From assembly GCA_021464415.1 (NCBI GenBank), contig CM038465.1:83734919-83798918 (forward strand): a stretch of 64,000 nucleotides of DNA, written 5' to 3'. Made by a program: the position numbers and the translations under genes. The notes beneath the pieces were generated by a model. The model saw only the letters and a list, made by a program, of their open reading frames with translations, ran no database searches and was not told the origin of the DNA. Positions 1 to 10,545 of this stretch are shown in pieces. Source of the stretch: Lonicera japonica (taxonomy: Eukaryota > Streptophyta > Magnoliopsida > Dipsacales > Caprifoliaceae). How positions within the stretch are numbered: position 1 is the first letter of the stretch; each line of letters opens with the position of its first letter.

Positions 1-755
1 TTTGTATTCCCAAAATATGACATGACGAGATACTCGAAGTCGTTTTCAATTAGGGTCCCAACACCTCTAACCTTTGTATTATATCCAATACCCTAAGAAG
101 CAACATAGACGTGAATGTGGTTCGAGTTTGAAATATTCATAAGGCTGGAGTAAGACAAAGCAGGCAAACCCAAATACTTTTAGAAGGTCATAATTGGGTG
201 CACTGCCATATAGCCGATCATAGGGTGATTGATTTTGAAATGTTAGAATATGATGGCAATTAATGATGTAGACGGAGGTAAAAGTTACTTTCCCCCAAAA
301 ACGTTAAGGGCAACCACTAGACATAAGAATGGTTCGGACAATGTTTATGATATGACAGTGTTTGCGTTCAACGCGACCATTTTGCTGGGCTATACCAGGA
401 CATGAATATTGAAAAACGGTTCCTTACTGACGTAAGAATTTTAGAAAATTTGATTCTTTATATTCCATGTCATTTTCAGCGCAAAATATTTTGATTGATC
501 GAATAAATTGAGTTTGAATAATTTGTGCAAAGTTGAAATATATCTGTGGTAGATTGGAATGGTTTTTCATGAGATATCTAGGTAAAATGAGTGTACTCAT
601 TTATGAAAACAATAAATTATTTAGATCCCCTCATAGTATCATTAGGAGAAGGTCCCCATACATCATAATGAATAAGATCAAAAGGTTTAGAGGAAATGGA
701 ATTACTTTTATTAAAAGATATTGCATATTGTTTTCCAAGTTGACATGACAAACAT
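1..755 (-). mobile_element. Ty1/copia integrase remnant (pol), runs off left edge
   Basis: Read on the minus strand this stretch gives the end of the GAG-pre-integrase domain (a C-x-x-L-G-K-Q segment near 735-755) followed by an integrase core. It includes the block HYDVWGPSP at about 635-665 and the hallmark CPGIAQQNGRVERKH at about 360-405. In a live element integrase joins the cDNA into host DNA. Here the reading frame has in-frame stops (for example just downstream of the glutamate-containing segment near 430) and it is cut by the window edge, so it is a dead copy. It belongs with the protease, gag, leader and LTR pieces to the right, all on the same strand and in the right order for copia (LTR, gag, protease, integrase). 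Family assignment is firm; lineage within copia is not. Confidence 0.88.
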
Positions 756-1035
756 GAATTTCTTTAATTTAACAGTTTATAATCTACTACTAAAAATGAG
801 AGACTTAAGCCTATTAATAGACACATGACTTAAGCGAGAATGCCAAAGTTCTAGAGAGGATGCAGAGAAGGCGGGAGCAGCAGAGAAGGTGGGAGGTAGT
901 GACATTTGATGGTAAGTGAAGGTGGACAAGCTCAAACATACGACCAACTTTACAACATATCCTAATAACCTGCCTTATTCGTGGATCTTGTACATGACAA
1001 CCAGAAGAAAAAAATATAACAGTAAAACTAATATC
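756..1035 (-). mobile_element. Degenerate copia pol spacer between protease and integrase
   Basis: About 280 bases lie between the protease and integrase remnants. In copia elements this interval encodes the linker and the start of the GAG-pre-integrase domain. I could not read a continuous frame through it, so I call it only by position. Confidence 0.45.
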
Positions 1036-1339
1036 TCATGATTGTCCAACAAATTTAAGATTAATAGTCAATTTGGGTATATGAAAAGTAGATGGAATAG
1101 ATAAATTAGATATTGACATAGGTCCAATGTGGGTGACATGTATCTGAGATTCATTATCAGTTTTAATAGGAGATGTGTGTGCGGTACGGTTTGTAGAGAG
1201 AAAAACATTTGAATTAAAGGTCATGCGTTACAGCAGCCAGAATCAAAATACAAGGCATTACCTGGAGTTGTAGACACATCATTAGATAGACCGGATAAAA
1301 CATGTTTTAGCATATCAGTAAAATCATTATTAGTGATCG
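1036..1339 (-). mobile_element. Ty1/copia aspartic protease remnant
   Basis: On the minus strand the frame gives ALYFDSGCCNAMT followed by a threonine/serine-rich stretch and IHVTHIGP. This matches the copia protease start, where the usual form is W-x-L-D-S-G-A-S-N-H-M-T. The catalytic Asp-Ser-Gly triad is present, but the following residues differ from consensus (Cys-Cys for Ala-Ser, and Ala for the His). The frame ends with a stop at 1,036. In a live element this enzyme cuts the Gag-Pol polyprotein. Upstream it reads into a serine/leucine-rich linker which stops abruptly where the hAT element begins and resumes at 2,966. Confidence 0.85.
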
Positions 1340-1347
1340 ATAGAGGT

Positions 1348-2965
1348 TAGGGGTGTACAGAAATCGACCCGGACCGACAGGACCAAACCGAAATATAGGT
1401 TTTTTTCAAATTTTATAATTACAACGGTCTAGTCCGAAATTTTATGGACCTTTAGTATTCGGTCCGGCCTTTAGTCCGATTGAAAAACATTACCTAAAAC
1501 CTGGACCGGACCGATATATTTATATATATATAAAATATTTTTTAAAAATATATATATATATTTTAATTTTTTTAATATATATATATATATATTTTTTAAT
1601 TTATTTTAAAAAATATATAAATATATCGGTCCAGTCCGGAATTTGGGTAATGTTTTTTAGTCGGACTACTTATTTTAATTTTTTATGTAACCTAAACCTA
1701 AATATACTGCCTGCCGCTTCTAAAGCAAAGCAACACTGTGCAGCCACCCCTCTCCTCTCATCTCCATCGTTCTCCCCTCTCAGGCTCTCATCTTTATCGT
1801 CATGCATCACACTTCCATCTTCACTCTCAGCAGTCCCCTCTCTCATCCGCACTCTCCCATCTTTACTCTCCCCTCTCTGCACTATGGGTCCACCGTCCAC
1901 GGCACCACCAACCACTCCACCACCGGCTACATGTCCACCACCGGCCACCCACAGTCTTTCACCGTGGAATCTGGTAACGTCTCTCTCTCTTCTTCTCCTA
2001 ATTCGTTATATATGTACATATATAGACATATTCCTTATATATATACGTACATATACGAAGCTACAAAGTACAGATCTACCCTATATATATACGAATATAC
2101 ACAAAATTAGTGCTAACAAATCAAAGTATAGATCTAACACGAAAAGTCAAGTTCTTTTCTTTGCTTTTTTATTTGGTATTTTGAAAGCTTGCTATAATAT
2201 GCAATAATCATTGATGATGGGAATATTTGGAAGAAAATCATCCTTTAACAGGGTCCGCTTACGCTGGTCCATTGCTTCTTTCAGGCACAAGAGTTGGTTT
2301 CTATATTTATTCATGTAGCTTTTATTTTCTGTAAAAACCAATTCTTGTTTTCCTTGTCTTTAATTTAAAAAATCACACATGTACGCAATATTTTAAACAA
2401 GCTTTTTGAAACTTCAGATTTTAATTACTTAGTGACTTAGTTTTTAGTTTATTCTAATTTTATTATTTATATTCTCTTACCTGCTAAATTTGAGTTTGAT
2501 GTGTTATTACAATAAAATTCAAAATCTGTAATGTATATATAGTAAGTGTTGGAAAGCAGGGAGTTAGATTTGGTACTGAATCACTAATTATTTAGACTAT
2601 TTATTTGGCCTTATGTTTTTGGTACTGAATCTGTAATGTAGATAACATTGTATAACAGCCACTGTTATTTGGGTTATTTATTTGGCCTTATGTTTTTTAT
2701 TTTAGCTATTTATATATAAATATGCTATGAAAAATGGGTTGAATAAGTTTAAGAAAATAGATAAAAAGCCCAAATAAAATTGCCCATTAAAAAAGCCCAG
2801 ACCGATTGGACCGATCGAAACTGGACCATTTAAATTGGTCTGGTCCGATTCCAGTAAGCAATTCGGTCTGGTTTGGTCCGGTCCAAAATTTTATAGGATC
2901 GAAGGGTTCAGTTTGGTTCGGATGCATGGTCAACGGTCTAGTTAACCGGATCGTGCACACCCCTA
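1348..2965. mobile_element. Non-autonomous hAT element (1,618 bp) inserted in copia pol
   Basis: The ends are TAGGGGTGTACAG at the left and, inverted at the right, TAGGGGTGTGCAC. TAGGGGTG-type terminal inverted repeats are typical of plant hAT elements. Subterminal DNA is rich in GGACCGG-like words on both sides. The interior has no recognisable transposase (no BED finger, no dimerisation domain); the longest open stretch (1,650-2,207) is a Ser/Pro/Leu-rich low-complexity reading of CT-rich DNA and I do not regard it as a gene. It is therefore probably a deletion derivative moved by a related transposase elsewhere. It was inserted after the copia element had already landed. Confidence 0.85.
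1473..1667. repeat. Long inverted repeat (foldback) inside the hAT element
   Basis: The left arm begins with AGTCCGATTGAAAAACATTA and is followed by GGACCGGACCGATATATTTA. The right arm carries their inverted copies, ending in TAATG(T)TTTTTAGTCGGACT. The loop and inner arms are almost pure AT. Read either way this would fold into a hairpin of roughly 70-90 bp per arm. It may be an older palindromic insertion within the hAT or an internal duplication of its own subterminal region. Confidence 0.75.
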
Positions 2966-2973
2966 ATGGAGGT

Positions 2974-3290
2974 AGGCTAAGTGACTGTAAATTAGAAGCG
3001 GCAGTAGTTATGGACTTGGTATTTGCTTTTCTGGCATGGTTCTTGTAATAATCAGAGCCCCAATGTTTTGGACTGCGCTTATGACAATACTTGCACACTA
3101 CCAAGCTTTATTTCTCCAAAGTGGAGTGCAGTAACAGCACCATCAAGCGTTGGTAACTGATGACGATGCAGGAGAGCGGCGCAAACATGTACAAACCGAT
3201 CATGGAGGAGCATTAAAAGAGTAATAACTTGTTCTTTGTAACTAATAAATTTGGAAGCATCAGTGAGACATGATTGGATGATGTTAGGTT
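2974..3290 (-). mobile_element. Ty1/copia gag C-terminal remnant with zinc-knuckle-like motif
   Basis: The minus strand reads LTDASKFISYKEQV, then ALLHRHQLPTLDGAVTAL, which is the conserved C-terminal part of plant copia Gag (UBN2-type). After a frameshift comes VCKYCHKRSPKHWGS, a decayed CCHC knuckle (C-x2-C-x-x-x-x-x-x-H without a clear fourth cysteine). Gag forms the virus-like particle and the knuckle binds element RNA. The frame change between the two blocks shows that the copy is dead. The reading joins the protease remnant once the hAT element is removed. Confidence 0.8.
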
Positions 3291-6247
3291 TATATTTTTA
3301 GTTGGCTTTATTTTGATACCAACAATATTTTTTTATTGTAATTGTTTGAGTTGAATTGAATATTTGAAGACGCAATAATTAACGGAAGTTTTTCGAACTT
3401 ACCAGATATACCGTACATAATTAAGGATCTAAGATAAATTTGTTATATGGTTTGATTCAAAATATAGACGGTGGTTGAGTATTAAATTCGAAATTAAAAA
3501 AAAACTTTTAAGTTAAATTTATTTTTAAAATATTTTTACCAAGTTTTGCAGAAATTTGAAAATGCCAGTCGATGCAAATTATTAAAAAAATATTTTTTTT
3601 TATGTCTAACATATTTTATAAAATTATCTTTAAAATTTGAATCAAATTAATGTCCGAACGAAATTAATAGAGGAAAATTAAAAAAATAATAATGAAAAGA
3701 GAGAGAGGGGAAATTCGATTTTGAAATAAAAGGAACTTGAAAAAGTCAAAACTCCTTTTTTAAAGAAACAAACCCACGTGACCTTAATTAGTGTGCAATC
3801 ATTACATGGGCCAAGCCTACTCTTTACACAAGCCACGTGTTGATTAATAAGGAAAGTAGTGCACGACTTTATAAGAATCAGATCATTACACTTTTTTCTT
3901 TTGAGCCGGTCCGGCCATGGTTCAAAGTACCGGCCGAAATCGATTAGAAATAGTTGATACTGAGTTAGAATAGAGAGTACCAAATTGTTATTATGACTCA
4001 ATATGATTAAAATTGTGGTATTTTAAAATATCACCGATATTTTACAGAAATCACACCGAGTCGCTAATATTTCGCCTATATTTCGTCGATATTTCACTCC
4101 ATATTGAATAATTGAATAAAGTGGCTAAAGTGAAAAAAAAAAGAAAAAAAGTTACTCCATGTGGGACTTTAGAGACTTGAATTGTAAATTGGTATTTATT
4201 GAAAAAAAATATTGATTTGTTCCAAAATAATTTGTTAATCTTTGTTTAATTAAATTAGTAACTATTAAAAAAAATATTGATTTGTTCAATTGTTTGAAAG
4301 TAATTTATTAATCTTTACTTAATTAAATTGGTTTAATCCTAAAAAAGAGAAGATTATAAGAAGGAAGAAAAAAAGAAGGAAAAACCCGAAAAATAAGCAA
4401 GAAAAAAAATAAAGCAAAAGAAGTGTAGGCATCTAATAGATCTAACTAAGTTCCTTAATTATGATTAGTATTCTAGTGACTATGATCTTCATTCATAAAG
4501 CTATCAATGCATTGATAATCAATTGCAGAGTTTAAACTTATGCCAACATTATTACGGTGGACATGAATACGGCTATGATTATAATAGTCGTAGATATAGC
4601 ATTTTCGGAGACAAAATATATAGTTATAGTTTCAGCACTGGTTATGGAGGTTCTGCACAAAATTATGCTAATAGTGGGGAATAAAATAATAGTATTATTG
4701 CTCACGGTGGTTATTATGGAAGTTGTCATGAAACGTATCATGATGGATCTTCAAGTAGCAGCGATTATCGGGGATTTGGGTACTATCATCACCATGGCCA
4801 ACCAAATTTTTCTGGTTATGGGTCATCTAGTCATTCTTCTCATCCTTACCATACAAGTGCCAATTCCCAACATTCTTTATATACTATCACTGGAGTCCTT
4901 GAATAATGATGATAATTATAATCTATATCATTATTCTAAGCCTAATTGAACTTATATTTAAGATATTTGTACTTTATAATATTGTGTTGTTATTTATTTA
5001 TTGAATTATGATGTAATATTTTATTTTCAAGTGCGACAGATGATTGTATTTTGATGTAGGATATGTAATTTGTACTAGATAATATTATCATGCTTATATA
5101 ATTGATCTATCTTATTAATCTCATATTTTGGAATTTTTTTCATATTTTTTTTGTAATTTTTTGGGCCTTTTAAATAATAAATCGGTCCATATCGCCGAAA
5201 CCGAAACCGATACCAATATCCGAGTTGAAAATTGAGTGTCCGAGTTGACCTCCAAAATTGAGACTTTGAACCATGGGTCCGGCAATTAATTTCTTTATTG
5301 AATTGACAATTTGACATCCAAATTTTGAACCACTATAATTTTTGATATTGGATCGGTCCGATGTGTAATTTCTTGAGTATATATTTTTATCATAATATTT
5401 TTTTTAATATTTTTAATTTATTTTAAAAAGAACTTTAATTTTATAATTTTTTTATAAATATAATCATTAATTTGGATTAAAAATATATTATTTTAAAAAA
5501 AAATTGAGGTAAAAAATATTCAAACGTTATAATCAATTTTTGAAAGTTTCGAGACACCACCTAAGTTTTGTTTATATACCCTAGGAGATCCTATTGATCT
5601 TAAAATTTAAGAACTAGGGTTCCAAACAATACTGCGGGAGTGTTTTCGGTTGAGCGAAGTGGCTAGCGCGCGATAAGAAAGATTGCAAATGGGATAGAAG
5701 GATTGTGATCAAGTGCGTAAAAGGAGGCGACGGATAGCCGAAAAAGTGAAAAATCCTACGCCAAGACAACTGCGATTGGATTTAACGTTAAAGGGATTAA
5801 CGAGACTATTGCGTAAATCGTGGGGAATCAATTTTTGTAAGTTATCGAATCAATAATTATATTTTGATCATAGTGAATAACTGTCAGTTAGTACCGAAGA
5901 TTAGTCATACGCAAGTAGAGATACATCGTAAATTCATTGTATTGTGGATTGCTTTTGTCTGATTGCTTGATATAATTGTTAGACAACATAATACAGATTT
6001 TGACAGTACTAAAATTTGATTGGACCTAAGATTTTAATTTTGATTATCAAATTTTAAATTATTTTTGATAAAAACCTCAAATCAACCTAAGCAATATGAT
6101 CCCTAAATTTTTTCTTTAGACGAGTTCTAAATAGGCCAATTGATCCCGTATGATTTAAATCTCATATATAAATTCATCAATGTTTGACTAGGTTGTTGGC
6201 ATTTGAGCATACAATAGTTGATATTAGTGGGCAAGATCCTTGGTGGT
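3291..6247. other. Degenerate inserted block splitting the copia gag; contains a probable TIR element
   Basis: Gag sequence stops at about 3,290 and its more N-terminal part resumes at 6,248, so most of this interval looks like later insertion. Around 3,905-3,940 the DNA reads GCCGGTCCGGCCATGGTTC. Near 5,250-5,290 an inverted partner contains GAACCATGGGTCCGGC. This suggests a 1.4-kb terminal-inverted-repeat element, possibly hAT. Between them, 4,530-4,905 on the plus strand reads as a Tyr/Gly/His/Ser-rich protein tail broken by stops. The rest (3,300-3,900 and 5,360-6,247) is AT-rich and I recognise nothing in it. Confidence 0.45.
4530..4905 (+). pseudogene. Broken Tyr/Gly/His/Ser-rich coding remnant
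   Basis: In the plus frame beginning near 4,540 the translation includes YYGGHEYGYDYNSRRYS, later HGGYYGSCHETYHDGSSSSS, and ends in HTSANSQHSLYTIT. An internal stop lies near 4,681 and a double stop follows the end. The composition is far from random for AT-rich DNA, so it probably was protein-coding. Gly/Tyr-rich tails of this kind occur at the C-termini of some plant hAT transposase-like proteins, which would fit the flanking inverted repeats, but I cannot confirm a family. Confidence 0.4.
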
Positions 6248-6454
6248 TTATCTAAGTTTCAGAAAGTCCCAAACTTCCAATCTAGTGGAAAACTGCCCAA
6301 ATTGTTGACTAATAGCGGGGATTGAGGTATTTCGGCACCAAGTAATAATATCACTATTTTTCGCTATCCAGTCGTCATGTTTCTCTATAAATTCTTCGTT
6401 ATATTTATCTTTCTTTTGAACTAGGATAGTTTTTTCTCCTATCACAATACACCA
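6248..6454 (-). mobile_element. Ty1/copia gag N-terminal remnant, left part
   Basis: The minus strand gives EEFIEKHDDWIAKNSDIITW followed by CRNTSIPAISQQFG and LEVWDFLKLR. This is the conserved N-terminal Gag region of plant copia elements, where a W-x-x-x-[DN] helix is followed by an I-x-x-x-I-x-x-x-F-x-x-x-x-x-x-x-V-W pattern. Its 5' side is interrupted exactly at the solo LTR and continues at 7,948-7,996, which reads MTSYLQACWVW when the LTR is removed. The frame stops just after LKLR, where the next inserted block begins. Confidence 0.75.
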
Positions 6455-7947
6455 TGTTGACCTAAAGGTCTTAATCTTATTTTGATAATAACAATAAATC
6501 AATCATGTGTAATTTAACATATTTCTTGATATAAGTTTATAGTTTATTCACTCGAAAAATCAAGAAAAGCATGCCACATGACAAGGATCATTCATTTCAT
6601 ATTCGATCAAGTCAACAAAGCATTGGACAAGACAAGGAAGATCAACCTTATCACATGCTATCAATACATCTCATGAAGCACAAAGATCAAGGATCATATG
6701 CAAAAGTTACAAGACTATTGCTTCAAGTGTAGATCAAATTGAAGAAACTAATTGAAACATTCGAAGACTCGTTAATTAGATAATTAAGTGAGTGCTTAGG
6801 ATTTATGTAAAGTTTTTTATTTGATTATTTATATAGCTCATACATATTGATATAACATTCATAGATTGATCAAAATCAAGTTTGAATCAAAATTCATTTG
6901 AAAACATCATTCTTATAAAAATCGGTTTTCAAATAAATTCATAATAAATTAAAATGATCATATTTTGAGTTTTTTCAAAAATTAGCATCTTAGTAATATA
7001 TTTTTGAGGTCCCCAAAGCATTTAAATTGATTTTGGAGCTAAATTAAAAATAGTCCAAAATTTAAAATTTTGGCATAATGGGCAGAGCCCATCAATCGAC
7101 TAAGCAGCTTTGCTCAGTCGACTGATGCTTCAGAATATAGCCGTTGAATTTTTGATTTATTACCTTTTTTGGTACCAAACCTCTAAAATGGCTATACTAC
7201 TTTTGGGACTATATATACATTATCTAAGACATGTCTTGACAAGCCTGAATCATTATAGAAACATATTCTTCATATATTTTCATCATTCAAAAATTCAAGA
7301 ACACATTTTGATCAATCATTCATTCATTGAGCTATAAATCTTGATCAAATAAGATAACTCTAGCATGAGTTTCAAATTGTATCTATTAAACACTTCAGAG
7401 CGTTATTATTCGTTAGTGTGAATCATCAAACACTTTGTAATATTCTTTTGTGAGAGGTAAATCTCACAGTTAAAAAGAAGGTCAATTCTTGTATAGTTTA
7501 GTGAGACAATTACACTTGAGTGTTGTGAGAGGTAAATCTCACAAGTTAGTAAGAGTGTTTCTTGTGTGAGTATTGTAGTAGAGCAATATTTGTGGAGTGT
7601 AGTGAGACAATAACACTTGTAGCGGTTTGATTTTCACCGGGAAGAAAATTAATTTTAGTGGAAATTCTTAGGGGACTATCCGAGCGCGGACGTATGGTTT
7701 AAGAAACCAAATCGCGTGAACAAAATGTCTTGGGCTTCAATCGATTTAATCTTTCTAACTCAAGCTATTTATTTTCCTGTTATATCATTGCTTGATCTTG
7801 GGTTTGTTTGTTTGATATGTTTGTTTTCCTTGATATGTTTGTTTAGCTTAATTGTATTGTTTAAACATTTTTAGAAAATGTTTTAATTCCACATTAAGTT
7901 TTAAAAACCCTATTCACTCCCCTTTTAGGGTTGGTTTTCGGCCAACA
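6455..7947. mobile_element. Solo LTR, copia SIRE/Maximus-like (1,493 bp)
   Basis: The sequence begins TGTTGACC and ends GGCCAACA, an imperfect 8-bp terminal inverted repeat in TG...CA form. It is flanked by identical 5-bp direct repeats CACCA at 6,450-6,454 and 7,948-7,952, the normal LTR-retrotransposon target duplication. Just inside the left end is a TTATTTTGATAATAACAA-like segment, and just inside the right end CCCTATTCACTCCCC, both reminiscent of SIRE/Maximus LTRs. A TATATATAC box lies near 7,208. There is no internal domain, so it is a solo LTR left by recombination between two LTRs. It sits inside the older copia gag. The plus orientation is inferred from the TATA box and the end motifs. 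Confidence 0.85.
7440..7625 (+). repeat. Short dispersed repeats within the LTR (GTGAGAGGTAAATCTCAC)
   Basis: The word TGTGAGAGGTAAATCTCACA occurs twice (near 7,451 and 7,527). The partner word TAGTGAGACAATNACACTTG also occurs twice (near 7,499 and 7,599). The first is itself a near palindrome. They lie in the probable R/U5 region of the LTR. Confidence 0.7.
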
Positions 7948-8433
7948 CACCAAACCCAACAAGCTTGGAGATAACTAGTCATGGTCTGACCCCAATTGAT
8001 ATAGTTTGGGCCATTGAGGATGATGGAAATAGGACATGTGATTTTGGATTGATCCATGTTTGGAAGTGATTGGAATGTTTGGGGTTAATATGGAATTAAC
8101 TGAAGGTTTGGGGGTAATATCGAAAGAACTGGGGAGTTTTGGATAAAAAATTTGGGTATAATATGAGAATATTATAAAGGTTTGGGGTCAAAATAGAAAT
8201 TACAAAAATTTAAATGGTCAAAATAAAAATAACCAAAAAAATTGGTGCAAGGCTAACGTGGCAAGTCAATGCTTACGTGGCAGGTGGCGTGGACTCGGTG
8301 ATGACTTGGCTTACAGGTGCCAGTCAAGATGACGTGGGCTGGTCAACGCGAACATGGCTACATGCTAGCGTAGTTAAAGCGGATGGATCTTGCGGAAGGA
8401 TACCTCAATATCATGCGTAACGTGTAAGGGCGC
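7948..8433. other. Copia leader/gag start and purine-rich stretch
   Basis: The first 50 bases continue the minus-strand gag reading interrupted by the solo LTR. From about 8,040 to 8,230 the plus strand is rich in GGTTTGGGG-like words. I see no gene beyond short chance frames. Confidence 0.4.
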
Positions 8434-8730
8434 TGTGAGAAACTGCACTTTCGACGCTAGCCCCCTTAGTGGCAATTCCTCTAGTTTCATGGTTAATTTT
8501 GGAAAACGGTTTGTTTTGTTACAAAGAAAGGTTGACAGTTTGTGGAGGAAAGCAAAGTCGCCAGTTTGTTTTTCTAAACAAACAAACGTTTGTGTAAAAG
8601 ATGAACATTTATGAATTAAATGACATCTTGAATATAATTAATGCGAAACCAGTTGATTTAAAGGTTCGGGGATTAAGTTATGAATCGAGAAGGCGTTAGG
8701 CACCCAATTCGCCCTTTCGGTCTCTAAGTA
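8434..8730 (-). mobile_element. Decayed Tat-type gypsy LTR 3' end, minus orientation
   Basis: Read on the minus strand this contains GGCGAATTGGGTGCCTAACG, then AACAAACTGGCGACTTTG, and ends TTCTCACA. The same ordered motifs occur in the plus-strand solo LTR at 11,120-11,379, so the two are related but diverged. GGTGCCTAACACCTTCCC and TGGCGACTC are characteristic of Tat/Ogre-lineage gypsy LTR ends. I could not find its other terminus in 8,730-10,148, and no target duplication is visible, so it is an old partial copy. Confidence 0.6.
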
Positions 8731-10148
8731 GAATATGCGTAGAATTATAATTGAATATTCGCATGCTTATTGATGCTATTGCATATTGGTCCACAATTTT
8801 AGGAAAATGAGATTTTGGGGTGGGAATAGAAACTATGTGCTTCGTATTTCGCCCTTCGATTTTAGAAATGAGTATGTGTATGATTTGAAAGATGATTTTG
8901 ATAACAATAAATAGCAAAGCAGGTGTTTTTGGAGAGATTTAGGACTTTTCGGAATCTAATTTGATTTGGAATATGATATCCGGCAATCATTAAGATTCGT
9001 TCGTCAATAGTGTATCATAATTTAATAATTTAAATCGGCATTGACGAATTCAGTACTCTTATATTGGATATTTCAGTAAGCACCGCGATTTATATATTAA
9101 ACCGGGTACAAACGCTTGCTGATTTTTTCGTAGACCAAGACTGATAAAACCGAGATTTTAAAAATATGCTTTAAAATGGTTACAACTCGTTCCACACCTT
9201 TGTTTTGAAAATAAGATTTAAATATGAAATCTGAACTAATTTTGAGATAAACAACAATTTCTACATGCGATTGATCAATTATAACTGATAAAATAAAGAT
9301 AGATAAAAAATTAAAGCCAGACTGAGATAAAAAAATTCTTAATAACCTTGAAAATAGTATAACTCTATTTTAGAACACTGGTCCCGCAGTCCCAGAGTTG
9401 ACTGAAGATCCAAATGAGGTCAGTGCATGTGTATTTATAACTGTAGAATAATATATTAATGGGTTGGGCCTGGAATTAAATGTCCGCGGACACAAATCCT
9501 TGGATTTGTGTCTGCGGACAAACATCGTTGTTTTGTTCACGGACAAACCCTGTTTAATGTGTGACGATTTTTATAATTTTGACCAAACGAAACATTGGAT
9601 TGATCTGATTTTTTAACATGTTGTTACCTATGTTAAGACTTACCTACTGAGCAAATTTCAAAAGTTTGTCCGTGGGCGATTTTTTTTTAATTCCCGTCAA
9701 ACAGATTATCGGATTGATATGATTTTTTAGTATGTTATTCCCCATAATAGAACCTATCTACTGACAAAAAATTGAGCTCATTTGGACTTCAGGAAGGTAG
9801 TCTTTTGATTACCCAAAGTAAACTCCTTGTTTTTAGAATTTTCGGAGATCTGGCCATCGGATCAAGCTAATTTTCGGATATGTTGCTTCTTATAGCAATT
9901 TATAACAACCCTCAACATTTGAGGATGATCAAAAATGGTGAAATCTCCTTTCAAAAGTTTTCAGGAGTTCTGACGGTTTTCGGTTTTGGCAGTTTCTGGT
10001 AATTCTTGTAACTTCTTATCCGAGTGTCATTTTGGCTTCCTTATTTAACATGTATCACATGTATATGGTATGTATACATCTAGGAATACTCGTGCATGCA
10101 TGTATGCCCATTTCTTTAGAGATTTGAATTCTTGCGAGGGTCGCAAAA
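8731..10148. other. Intergenic/TE-derived DNA, no gene seen
   Basis: The DNA is AT-rich and probably represents the remaining body of the decayed minus-strand LTR plus older flanking DNA. The only distinct feature is the 40-bp hairpin at 9,481-9,520. Confidence 0.4.
9481..9520. repeat. Near-perfect 40-bp hairpin
   Basis: The left arm TGTCCGCGGACACAAATCC pairs with the right arm GGATTTGTGTCTGCGGACA across a 2-base spacer. There is one mismatch in 19. It is much more GC-rich than its surroundings. Confidence 0.9.
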
Positions 10149-10309
10149 TGTGAACACCCCAATCCACGACTCTCGTGCGAATGCTGGTTTTCTTATAAAA
10201 CAATCATCTTGCATATTATCATGAGCCATCATGCATGTAGAAGACTGATAGGAAAGACTCCGATTTCAGACGCGTTGGGAGTCTAAGATAACCTGTGCAT
10301 TTTTGTGAG

Positions 10310-10500
10310 CCAGCCGTAGCCCCCAGCCGTAGCCCCCAGCCGCACGCCCAACCGTACGGCTACTTGCCAACCGTACAGTTGGCTGGTCCAAACTGCAGCC
10401 CCCTGTCGCACGCCCAACCGTACGGCTACTTGCCAGCCGTACGGTTGGCACACCCCTGTCACACGCCCTAGCCGCACCCCATGTGGCTACCCCTGCGGTT
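10310..10500 (+). repeat. GC-rich tandem repeat in the U3 of the Tat LTR
   Basis: Two copies of a unit beginning CGCACGCCCAACCGTACGGC, about 66 and 53 bp long, run in tandem, preceded by shorter AGCCGTAGCCCCC copies. GC content is far above the local average. It lies roughly 40-220 bp upstream of the TATA box, where retrotransposon enhancer repeats often sit. It also creates long but meaningless minus-strand reading frames. Confidence 0.8.
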
Positions 10501-10533
10501 GGCCTCTTTTGGAGTGTTTTTTGCGGAATTTTT

Positions 10534-10545
10534 GCTATAAATATG
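10534..10545 (+). promoter_or_regulatory. TATA box of the Tat solo LTR
   Basis: CTATAAATATGA follows the GC-rich U3 repeats and precedes the GAGAGAG-rich putative R/U5. Position and sequence fit an RNA polymerase II LTR promoter. Confidence 0.6.

Larger units (their letters stand above)
1340..2973. repeat. 8-bp target-site duplication flanking hAT (atagaggt / atggaggt)
   Basis: Positions 1,340-1,347 read atagaggt and 2,966-2,973 read atggaggt, one mismatch in eight. An 8-bp duplication is the signature of hAT-superfamily insertion. With the element removed, the copia frame joins across the site from gag linker to protease. Confidence 0.85.

Noticed and set aside
1650..2207. 185-codon Ser/Pro-rich plus-strand frame
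   Set aside because: It lies inside the hAT element in CT-rich low-complexity DNA, has no domain, and overlaps other open frames on both strands.
8390..8614. Plus-strand frame of 74 codons
   Set aside because: It is antisense to the decayed Tat LTR end and has no family match.
10266..10477. Two overlapping minus-strand frames with repeated VRLGV peptides
   Set aside because: They are produced by the GC-rich tandem repeat in the Tat LTR.
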